From: Phytoactinopolyspora endophytica
Lineage (GTDB): Bacteria; Actinomycetota; Actinomycetes; Jiangellales; Jiangellaceae
Length of the DNA stretch: 20,793 bases
NCBI RefSeq assembly: GCF_004138495.1
Contig: NZ_ML142855.1
Location: 34,984-55,776 of the forward strand
Reading direction: 5' to 3'
A model generated the notes under the pieces. The model searched no databases, was not told the DNA's origin, and saw only the letters and a list, made by a program, of their open reading frames with translations. This document shows, one piece after another, positions 7,581 to 13,992 of this stretch; position 1 is the stretch's first letter, and every line of letters starts with the position of its first letter. Position numbers and translations under genes: made by a program.

Positions 7581-8504
7581 ATGGTCGACTCCAACTCTCA
7601 GCGGCGGCTGCTGCTGGTGCATGCGCATCCGGACGACGAGACCATCGGCACGGGCGCGACGATGGCACGATATGTGGACGAGGGCGCACACGTGACGTTG
7701 GTCACGTGCACCCAGGGTGAGCAGGGCGAGATCCTGGTACCGGAACTCGCCCACCTTGCGCCGGAGCGTGACGACGCGCTCGGTGAGCACCGGGCGAAGG
7801 AGCTGGCGGCGGCGATGGCCGAGCTCCGCGTGACCGATTATCGGTTCCTTGGTGGCGCTGGCCGCTATCGGGACTCGGGGATGGTCTGGGGCGACGAGGG
7901 ACGCCGCGCGGTCGCGCCGGACAGCGTACGGCCGGACAGCTTCTGGGCCGCCGACCTGCGTGCGGCAGCGGATGAGCTGGTCGAGGTGATCCGCGAGGTC
8001 CGCCCACAGGTGATGGTCACGTATGACGAGAACGGCGGCTACGGCCACCCCGACCACATCCAGGCACACCGGGTGGCCACGTACGCACTGGCCCTTGCCG
8101 GGGTGGACAGCTATCGGCGTGATCTCGGCACGGCCTGGTCGGTGGCCAAGATGTACTGGACGGCGATGCCGCGCAGCGTGATCCAGCAGAGCATCGAACA
8201 GTACAAGGACCACCCGGACAGCCCGTTCGGGGAGGCCCAGTCCGCGGACGACTTCGGCTTCGTGGTCGACGACGCCGATGTCACGGCCGTGATCGACGGC
8301 AGCGCGTGGCTGGATCGCAAGGCAGCGGCGATGCGGGCGCACCGGAGTCAGATCGACGTCGATGGCCCGTTCTTCGCACTCTCCGACAACATGGGGCAGG
8401 AGATCTGGGGGAAAGAGCACTACCGGCTGGTGCACGGCACCCCTGGAGGAGGCGAGCCGCAGGCCGGGCAGGAGTCCGACCTCTTCGCCGGTCTCGGGTG
8501 TTGA
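7581..8504 (+). CDS. mshB: N-acetyl-1-D-myo-inositol-2-amino-2-deoxy-alpha-D-glucopyranoside deacetylase (mycothiol biosynthesis)
   Basis: MshB removes the acetyl group from GlcNAc-Ins to give GlcN-Ins, the substrate for the cysteine ligase MshC, in the cytoplasmic synthesis of mycothiol. The 307-residue protein shows the zinc-dependent LmbE-like deacetylase pattern. AHPDDE near the N-terminus supplies the metal ligands His16 and Asp19 and the neighbouring Asp18, and YGHPDH (154-159) supplies the third ligand His159, matching His13, Asp16 and His147 of the M. tuberculosis enzyme. The segments VTCTQGEQGE and FLGGAGRYRDSGM are typical of MshB rather than the mycothiol-conjugate amidase Mca, though the two are related. 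The ATG at 7581 is chosen because the family starts about 13 residues before HPDDE; the frame extends to a GTG at 7545. A membrane-protein gene overlaps its end. Confidence 0.94.
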   Translation: MVDSNSQRRLLLVHAHPDDETIGTGATMARYVDEGAHVTLVTCTQGEQGEILVPELAHLAPERDDALGEHRAKELAAAMAELRVTDYRFLGGAGRYRDSGMVWGDEGRRAVAPDSVRPDSFWAADLRAAADELVEVIREVRPQVMVTYDENGGYGHPDHIQAHRVATYALALAGVDSYRRDLGTAWSVAKMYWTAMPRSVIQQSIEQYKDHPDSPFGEAQSADDFGFVVDDADVTAVIDGSAWLDRKAAAMRAHRSQIDVDGPFFALSDNMGQEIWGKEHYRLVHGTPGGGEPQAGQESDLFAGLGC

Positions 8505-8941
8505 GAACGCCTCCAGCGCTGAGCTTGCTGCTGCACGCGACGCTGCTCGGCGCGCTGGCCGCCGTGGCGGTCGTCACCGCGGTCGCCGGCGCATTCGTGC
8601 ACCGCTGGGCTGGCGGCGTCGGGATATTCCTCGCCGTGGGCGCCGCGGTGAGCGTGTGCGTCCTGGCGCGCCGCGCGGCTCGTTCCAGGCTGGGAATCGC
8701 GGTGGTCGGTCTATGTTGGCTTGTGCCCGTGCTGGTGCTGGCCCAGGAGCGGCCCGCTGGGGACGTCGTCATCGCCGCCGACACGACTGGGCTCGTCTTC
8801 CTGTTCGGGGGAGCCATCGGCCTCGCTGTCACGTTGGGCATGGGGACGGGCCGGATGCGACCGATGCTGCCGGCTGCAGGCGAGAACGAGACCGAATCAA
8901 GATCAGATAACGGCGCCGTAAAAGCGGACGATCCGTCGTAG
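8498..8941 (+). CDS. Small four-helix membrane protein encoded with mshB
   Basis: The 147-residue product has four hydrophobic stretches (about residues 7-30, 36-54, 63-81 and 98-116) and a charged, hydrophilic tail, so it should be an integral membrane protein with a short soluble end. The GTG at 8498 overlaps the mshB stop by seven bases, indicating an operon with coupled translation; the next codon TTG is an alternative start. I recall an uncharacterised membrane protein of nearly the same size directly after mshB in M. tuberculosis (Rv1171), and streptomycetes have a similar arrangement (possibly the DUF6113 family). No catalytic motif is visible. A link to mycothiol is suggested only by conserved neighbourhood. 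The gene is real with good probability; its function is unknown. Confidence 0.75.
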   Translation: MLRTPPALSLLLHATLLGALAAVAVVTAVAGAFVHRWAGGVGIFLAVGAAVSVCVLARRAARSRLGIAVVGLCWLVPVLVLAQERPAGDVVIAADTTGLVFLFGGAIGLAVTLGMGTGRMRPMLPAAGENETESRSDNGAVKADDPS

Positions 8942-8959
8942 TTCGAGTAGGATTCGCTC

Positions 8960-8979
8960 GGCAGACTGTCGTGTCTGCC
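8960..8979 (+). terminator. Hairpin after the mshB operon
   Basis: GGCAGAC (8960-8966) and GTCTGCC (8973-8979) form a perfect 7-bp stem with a 6-nt loop, 19 bases after the stop of the membrane protein. No T-run follows. It may be a weak terminator between the mshB pair and the VanW gene. Confidence 0.4.
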
Positions 8980-9018
8980 CGATGATATGGATATCTCGCG
9001 TGTTAGGTATACCCCAAG

Positions 9019-11214
9019 GTGACCGACAAACAAACGAATGCGAGCGACTCGCCGCCAGAAGCGGACGGCGCCGGCCGTCCGGCAGGCGCCGAGTCCTCCA
9101 ATGATGCAGACCAACCGGCTGATACCAATGCGGAAGCGGGAGCTGCCGGTCCCGAGGAGACCCCACCGTCGTCCAACGGGAGAGAGGCTTCCGAGAGCGT
9201 GCCAGGGCGCAACGAGTCCGGGGATGAATCCCCGGACGGTGCGGTAGACGCGCGAAACGCGTCGGCCGCTGTGCCTGGCGCACTCGGGTCTGCCGCTGCC
9301 GGTGCTCCGTCTCAGCCGCCGACTCCGCCTCAGCAGTCCACACAGCCTGAGCAGCCCACGCCACCTCAGTCGGCGATCGCTGTCCAGAGCGCCGACCAGC
9401 CCACCGAGGAGGTACCGGCGGTTCCGGCCACGGCGCCGGGCGACGACGGAGGCTCGGACAAGCCCAGCCGGCGGGGCCGGAAGGCGGCGATCATCGTCGG
9501 CCTGGTGGTCGTCGTGCTGGGCGTGGCCTACGGCGTCACCTACCTGCTGGCTGGTGGCAAGCTCGCCCAGAACGCGACCGTCGCCGGGATCGAGGTCGGT
9601 GGCCTCACCCCTGCCGAGGCCCGTGACAGGCTCGACGCCGAGCTGCCGGCGGTGGTCGACGAGCCGATCCACCTTCACCTCGGGGAAACGGACGCGATGT
9701 ACGACGTCGTCCCGTCCGAGGCCGGGATGGGGATAGACGTGCCGGCCACTGTCGCGGCGGTTCCGGGCGGTAGCGCCAACCCTGTGTCCCTCGTGAAGGC
9801 GCTGTTCGGCGGTGACGAGGTGGAACCCAGACCGGAGATCGACCCCGACCGGCTGCGCAGCTCGCTGGAGGGCATCGCCGAGCAATCCGACACCGAGCCG
9901 GTCAACGGGTCCGTCGCGTTCGAAGACGGCGAGGTGGTGACCAGTGAGCCGGTCACCGGTACCTCTTTGGACGTGGACGGCGCGATCGACGTGCTCTCGG
10001 ATGCGTTCTTCGGCGGTGAGGCGCGGGAGATGCCCATCGGCGACCTGACCGTCCCGGTCGACGAGAACCAGCCCAACGTCACCGAGGCCGACCTGTCCGA
10101 AGCCGTGTCCGAATTCGCGGAGCCGGCTATGTCCGGGCCGGTCACGGTGGTCGCCGGAGACGAGAGCATCGAGCTTCCGCCGGAGATGATCGGCCAGTCG
10201 CTGAAGCTCAGCCCGAACGAGAACGGCGCCCTCCAGCCTGAGCTGGACGGCGAGAAGCTGGCCGAGCTGGCCGACGACGAGCTGGCCGAGCTCGGGCAGG
10301 AAGGCAAGGACGCCACGATCACGATCGAGAACGGCGAACCCGTCGTGGTTCCCGCCGAGGCCGGTCAGGGAATCGAGAAGAGTTCCCTGGGCGACGCCGT
10401 ACTGCTGGCGCTGACCGAGGACGGAGACGGTCGTCGCGCCGAGGTCGAGATGGTCGACGTGGACCCGGAACTGACCACGGAGGGTGCGGAAGAGCTCGGC
10501 GTGAAGGAGGTCGTGGCGGAATTCACTACGACCTTTCCACCAACCAAGGAGTATCGGAACGTCAACATCGGCCGGGCCGCCGAGCTGATCGACAACACCT
10601 TCCTGGCGCCGGGTGATGAGTTCAGCCTGAACGACATCGTGGGTGAGCGTACAGAGGCCAACGGCTTCACGTCCGGCACCATCATCAACGGCGGACGGCT
10701 GGAGAGCTCGCTCGGCGGTGGGGTCTCCCAGGTGGCCACGACGGCGTTCCATGCGGCGTTCCAAGCCGGGCTGGAGGACGTCGAGCACTGGCCGCACTCG
10801 ATCTACTTCTCCCGCTATCCAATCGCGCAGGAGGCCACGGTCGCGTGGGGCGCCAAGGACATGCGGTTCGCGAACGACACACCGTACGGCGTGTTGGTGG
10901 ATACCGAGTTCACCCCCAGCGCGGGGCAGGACGAGGGCGTCTTGACCGTGCGAATCTGGAGCACCGAACACTACGAGGTCGAGACGTCAGTGTCGGAGCG
11001 CAGCAACTTCACCTCGCCGCAGACTATCTACGACACCGGCGCCGACTGCGAGCAGCAGGCGGGAAGCCAGGGATTCGACATCACGTCGTACCGCAAGGTG
11101 TGGACGCTGGACGGTGAGTTAGTGAAGGACGAGGCAGACCCTTGGACTTATAACCCGAACCACCAGGTGATCTGCGGCCCCGACCCGGACGACGGCGGAA
11201 GCGACGACGACTAG
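9019..11214 (+). CDS. VanW-family membrane-anchored envelope protein
   Basis: The 731-residue protein has four parts. Residues 1-150 are a long disordered, acidic and then Pro/Gln-rich cytoplasmic tail. One membrane helix follows at about 156-178, preceded by RRGRK, so the rest faces outside. Residues about 185-495 contain repeated putative peptidoglycan-binding (YoaR-like) modules, the first starting at ATVAGIEVGGLTPAEARDRL. The VanW domain covers about 500-645, with APGDEFSLNDIVGERTEANG, GGRLESSLGGGVSQVATT and HSIYFSRYPIAQEATVAWG. The C-terminus has an acidic DDGGSDDD end and Cys residues that could pair. VanW itself has no proven reaction; the domain is linked to cell-wall and glycopeptide contexts. 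The GTG start at 9019 has a poor ribosome site, so leaderless or weak initiation is possible. The gene is probably monocistronic, with convergent transcription beyond it. Confidence 0.9.
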   Translation: MTDKQTNASDSPPEADGAGRPAGAESSNDADQPADTNAEAGAAGPEETPPSSNGREASESVPGRNESGDESPDGAVDARNASAAVPGALGSAAAGAPSQPPTPPQQSTQPEQPTPPQSAIAVQSADQPTEEVPAVPATAPGDDGGSDKPSRRGRKAAIIVGLVVVVLGVAYGVTYLLAGGKLAQNATVAGIEVGGLTPAEARDRLDAELPAVVDEPIHLHLGETDAMYDVVPSEAGMGIDVPATVAAVPGGSANPVSLVKALFGGDEVEPRPEIDPDRLRSSLEGIAEQSDTEPVNGSVAFEDGEVVTSEPVTGTSLDVDGAIDVLSDAFFGGEAREMPIGDLTVPVDENQPNVTEADLSEAVSEFAEPAMSGPVTVVAGDESIELPPEMIGQSLKLSPNENGALQPELDGEKLAELADDELAELGQEGKDATITIENGEPVVVPAEAGQGIEKSSLGDAVLLALTEDGDGRRAEVEMVDVDPELTTEGAEELGVKEVVAEFTTTFPPTKEYRNVNIGRAAELIDNTFLAPGDEFSLNDIVGERTEANGFTSGTIINGGRLESSLGGGVSQVATTAFHAAFQAGLEDVEHWPHSIYFSRYPIAQEATVAWGAKDMRFANDTPYGVLVDTEFTPSAGQDEGVLTVRIWSTEHYEVETSVSERSNFTSPQTIYDTGADCEQQAGSQGFDITSYRKVWTLDGELVKDEADPWTYNPNHQVICGPDPDDGGSDDD

Positions 11215-11224
11215 TCACGACGAG

Positions 11225-11267
11225 CGACCACCACGACCGACCACCACAACCGACGACCGGCCACCAC
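11225..11267 (+). repeat. Imperfect CGACCACCAC direct repeats after the VanW gene
   Basis: CGACCACCAC occurs at 11225-11234 and 11238-11247, with a one-mismatch copy at 11258-11267. This short non-coding stretch is C/A-rich on the plus strand. It may reflect slippage in the intergenic region or help rho-type termination; nothing more can be said. Confidence 0.5.
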
Positions 11268-11268
11268 G

Positions 11269-11311
11269 ACTGCCGGCAGGGAAGCTCACGACGTGGGCGC
11301 CTGCCGGTAGT
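11269..11311. terminator. 12-bp hairpin between the convergent VanW and GNAT genes
   Basis: ACTGCCGGCAGG (11269-11280) pairs with CCTGCCGGTAGT (11300-11311) with a single G-U pair and a 19-nt loop. The right arm lies within the final codons of the minus-strand acetyltransferase. Its place between two convergent ends suggests a shared bidirectional terminator. Confidence 0.55.
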
Positions 11312-12275
11312 GGTACGTGTGGTGGTCCGCGAACCCGAGCTTGCGGTATGCCGCCTGGGCCGCTGTGTTGGCCTCTTCGACCTGCAGGTAGACGTGGCCG
11401 GCGCCCAGCGCCGCGGCCCAGGTCGCGAGCCCCGCGACGACATGGCTGCCGAGTCCGCGTCGTCGTGCCTGTGGGGTGACCTCGACCGCGGTGACACCCA
11501 GCCAGCGACGGCCGTTGGGCGCGTCCGTCACGGCGCCGCGGGCGATGGCCACCCGGCCGCCGTCCTGATCTACCGAGGCGAAGCCGACGCTGTCCGCATG
11601 GGTCAGGACGTCGACGGCGTGCGGTGGGAGCTCGGCGCCGCGGTAATGGTAGGCGGCCAGCCACGCGTCGTCGGGCCGGTCGTCGATCCGGACCGGTGGA
11701 AGATCCGGGTTGCTTCCGGATCGCACGCGGTCAAGCTCCGCTGTGAGGACCCACACATCCTCGCTCCGCGACCATCGGCGCGCGTCGAGTACGGACCCCA
11801 GACCGGCGCCCAACGGTCCAGGGACCTGGAACGTGGGCGGCAACCCGTGCTCGGAGTACCAGGCTTCGACCTCGGCGACGGCGGCGTCGATCGGCCGCCC
11901 GGGGTCGCCGAGCGGGATGCAGGAGTTGGCCCGCCTGGTGAAGCCGCCCGCTGCCCGTAGCAGCCAGTCGCCGATGCGGTGAGTCTCCGGCGCCTGCCAC
12001 CCGTGCGCAGCGGCGATCTCGAGATCACGCACCTCTCGCCTGGTGACCGGACGCGCTGGGATCGCCTTGATCGCGATGACATCCGCTTCCGCGACCATGA
12101 CCGGTTCGCCCTCCGGCTGGCGGGACCGGCGGAGGGTGAGTGTGCCGTCGGTCCAGGACATCAGGATGCCCAGGACATCGGTCGCCGCTTGTTCGGCGCC
12201 GTGCAGGCGGTGACGCAGGACGACACGGCGACCGACAAGTTGATCCCGCTCGTTGACGGGGGGAACGTGTCTCAT
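11286..12275 (-). CDS. GNAT-family N-acetyltransferase (Rv0428c-like, two-domain)
   Basis: The 329-residue protein transfers an acetyl group from acetyl-CoA to an unknown acceptor. The first 75 residues form a small beta-rich domain (GRRVVLRHRL, then TDVLGILMSWTDGTLTLRR and ADVIAIKAIPARPV), as found at the start of the Rv0428c family. The GNAT region is C-terminal (about 190-325). Motif A is clear, with VTAVEVTPQARRRGLGSHVV and the acetyl-CoA pyrophosphate loop RRRGLG at 271-276. The later VYLQVEEANTAAQAAYRKLGF segment (295-315) is motif B. The middle part (QAPETHRIGDWLLRAAGGFTRRANS) is common in this family. The ATG at 12275 gives a complete N-terminal domain. It is transcribed divergently from the ferredoxin gene across 95 bases, an arrangement I recall in other actinobacteria. 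The substrate is unknown. Confidence 0.88.
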   Translation of the reverse strand: MRHVPPVNERDQLVGRRVVLRHRLHGAEQAATDVLGILMSWTDGTLTLRRSRQPEGEPVMVAEADVIAIKAIPARPVTRREVRDLEIAAAHGWQAPETHRIGDWLLRAAGGFTRRANSCIPLGDPGRPIDAAVAEVEAWYSEHGLPPTFQVPGPLGAGLGSVLDARRWSRSEDVWVLTAELDRVRSGSNPDLPPVRIDDRPDDAWLAAYHYRGAELPPHAVDVLTHADSVGFASVDQDGGRVAIARGAVTDAPNGRRWLGVTAVEVTPQARRRGLGSHVVAGLATWAAALGAGHVYLQVEEANTAAQAAYRKLGFADHHTYHYRQAPTS

Positions 12276-12288
12276 AGGCTGACCTTTG

Positions 12289-12319
12289 TTGCATCGCAGT
12301 ATGGGTGCACCGTGATACT
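12289..12319 (+). promoter_or_regulatory. Candidate fdxA promoter
   Basis: TTGCAT (12289-12294) and GATACT (12314-12319) resemble the -35 and -10 hexamers with a 19-base spacer, slightly long. Transcription would start about 45 bases before the ferredoxin GTG. The same 95-base gap must also hold the promoter for the divergent acetyltransferase gene. Confidence 0.4.
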
Positions 12320-12357
12320 AGGTGGTGTACGGCGCTCAACGGCGCCACGACCCGTCT

Positions 12358-12365
12358 GGAGGAGA
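12358..12365 (+). promoter_or_regulatory. Ribosome binding site that fixes the ferredoxin GTG start
   Basis: GGAGGAGA lies five bases before the GTG at 12371. It overrides the earlier in-frame start at 12305, which would add 22 residues not found in 7Fe ferredoxins. Confidence 0.8.
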
Positions 12366-12370
12366 CCGTC

Positions 12371-12700
12371 GTGACATACGTCATCGCGCAGCCATGCGTG
12401 GATCTGAAGGATCTGGCCTGCGTCGAGGAATGCCCGGTTGACTGCATCTACGAGGGCGAACGGATGCTGTACATCCACCCCGACGAGTGTGTCGACTGCG
12501 GCGCGTGTGAGCCGGTCTGCCCGGTCGAAGCGATCTTCTACGAAGATGACCTTCCCGAGCAGTGGAAGGACTACTACCAGGCAAATGTCGAGTTCTTCGA
12601 CGATCTCGGCTCGCCCGGTGGTGCGGCCAAACTCGGCGCGATCGACAAAGACCACACCCTGATCGCGGCACTGCCGCCGCAGGAGACGGGAGAGCACTGA
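12371..12700 (+). CDS. fdxA: 7Fe-8S ferredoxin
   Basis: This 109-residue cytoplasmic electron carrier matches the actinobacterial FdxA/FdxC type. Its Cys pattern is that of a [3Fe-4S][4Fe-4S] protein. By comparison with the Azotobacter 7Fe ferredoxin, Cys9, Cys17 and Cys50 should hold the 3Fe cluster, and Cys21, Cys40, Cys43 and Cys46 the 4Fe cluster, with Cys25 free. Pro follows Cys21 and Cys50 as expected. The C-terminal half (WKDYYQANVEFFDDLGSPGG) is the usual extension of this class. Starting at the GTG at 12371 places the first residues (VTYVIAQPCVD) exactly as in homologues. It is 40 bases upstream of dapC on the same strand, the same pairing as fdxC-Rv1178 in M. tuberculosis. Redox partners are not evident here. 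Confidence 0.96.
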   Translation: MTYVIAQPCVDLKDLACVEECPVDCIYEGERMLYIHPDECVDCGACEPVCPVEAIFYEDDLPEQWKDYYQANVEFFDDLGSPGGAAKLGAIDKDHTLIAALPPQETGEH

Positions 12701-12740
12701 TCGGGCAGCGGAACGCACGGTCTTAGGAACGCGACCGTCG

Positions 12741-13862
12741 ATGGCTGAGGACGCTGGATCGGGTGGTGCGCGGGCACTGGGCCTGCCCGCCTTTCCGTGG
12801 GACTCCCTGGTTCCGTACCGGGAGCAGGCCCGCGCTCACCCGGGCGGACTCATCGACCTGTCCGTCGGGACTCCCGTGGACCCGACTCCGCCGATCGTGC
12901 GCGAGGCGCTGGCCGGCGCGGCGGATGCACCGGGCTATCCGACGACGCAGGGAACCGCCGCCGTGCGCGAGGCGGCCGCCGGCTGGCTGAGACGGCGATT
13001 CGGCATCGGCACCGTCGACCCGGAGACGGGCGTGCTGCCGAGCATCGGCTCGAAGGAACTGGTGGCCTGGCTGCCGACGCTCCTGGGCCTGCACGACGGC
13101 GACGTCGTGGTCCATCCCGAGCTTGCGTACCCCACGTACGACATCGGCGCCCGGCTGGCCGGCGCGCGGCCGCTCGCCGCGGACTCGTCCGTCGCGCTGG
13201 GGCCGCAGCGTCCGGCGCTGGTCTGGCTGAACTCGCCGGCCAACCCTCATGGCCGGATTCTGCCGGCGGAACACCTGGCGAAGATGGTCGCCTGGGCGCG
13301 AGAGCGCGGCGCCGTCATCGCCGCGGACGAGTGTTACCTCGAGTTCTGCTGGGACGCATCGCCCGTCTCGGTGCTCGACCCCGCGGTGAACGGCGGTTCG
13401 CTGGACGGCGTGCTGGCCGTACACTCGCTGTCCAAACGGTCCAACCTGGCCGGCTATCGTGCGGGCTTCGTCGCCGGAGACCCTGCGCTGTTGAAACGCC
13501 TGCTGGAAATCCGTAGGCATGCGGGGATGATGATGCCCGCACCGGTGCAGGCCGCAATGGCGGCCGCACTCGACGACGACCAGCACGTCGATGAGCAGCG
13601 ATCGCGGTATCACCGGCGGCGGGCCGTACTCCGCGAAGCGCTGGGCGCCGCCGGCTTCCGCATCGACCACTCCGAGGGCTCGCTCTACCTGTGGGCGACC
13701 CGGGACGAACCCTGCTGGGAAACGGTCGGCCGGCTCGCGGAGCGCGGAATCCTGGTCGCCCCTGGCGAGTATTACGGTCCGCCGGGACGCTCCCACGTGC
13801 GTGTCGCGCTCACCGCTACCGATGAACACATCGCTGCCGCCGCGGATCGTCTCACCGCCTAG
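12741..13862 (+). CDS. dapC: Succinyldiaminopimelate aminotransferase DapC
   Basis: DapC is a PLP-dependent class I/II aminotransferase that makes N-succinyl-LL-2,6-diaminopimelate from N-succinyl-2-amino-6-ketopimelate, with glutamate as amino donor, for lysine and peptidoglycan. The 373-residue protein has the fold type I marks: SVGTPVDPTPPIV near the N-terminus, Tyr and Asn contacts in GYPTTQG and LNSPANPHG (Asn168), Asp196 and Tyr199 in AADECYLEF, the PLP Lys232 in HSLSKRSNLAGYR, and Arg240 in the same block. The C-terminal SHVRVALTAT carries the substrate Arg. The ATG at 12741 is used, with a spaced AGGAA upstream. Coupling with ferredoxin, and dapD six kilobases away, support DapC over a generic aminotransferase. 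Confidence 0.92.
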   Translation: MAEDAGSGGARALGLPAFPWDSLVPYREQARAHPGGLIDLSVGTPVDPTPPIVREALAGAADAPGYPTTQGTAAVREAAAGWLRRRFGIGTVDPETGVLPSIGSKELVAWLPTLLGLHDGDVVVHPELAYPTYDIGARLAGARPLAADSSVALGPQRPALVWLNSPANPHGRILPAEHLAKMVAWARERGAVIAADECYLEFCWDASPVSVLDPAVNGGSLDGVLAVHSLSKRSNLAGYRAGFVAGDPALLKRLLEIRRHAGMMMPAPVQAAMAAALDDDQHVDEQRSRYHRRRAVLREALGAAGFRIDHSEGSLYLWATRDEPCWETVGRLAERGILVAPGEYYGPPGRSHVRVALTATDEHIAAAADRLTA

Positions 13863-13992
13863 CCGGCACCAGCTCCCTGGGGTGAGCAGAGGAGCCAAGC
13901 GAAACGGTCGGAACGTGCCGCTGGCCGCCGAGGGCAAGGTGAGCGGGATGTGCCCACCACCCACACCAGGCGCCCGGCGTCTCCGGACGCGA

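Noticed and set aside
8281..10971. An 896-residue open frame on the minus strand opposite mshB and the VanW gene
   Set aside because: It is antisense to two convincing genes, crosses their boundary, and its residues are biased to Arg, Gly, His and Val as expected when a GC-rich gene is read in the opposite frame.
13863..13992. Possible terminator between convergent dapC and the peptidase gene
   Set aside because: Only short imperfect stems of four to six bases with bulges can be drawn here, so no terminator is claimed although one would be expected.
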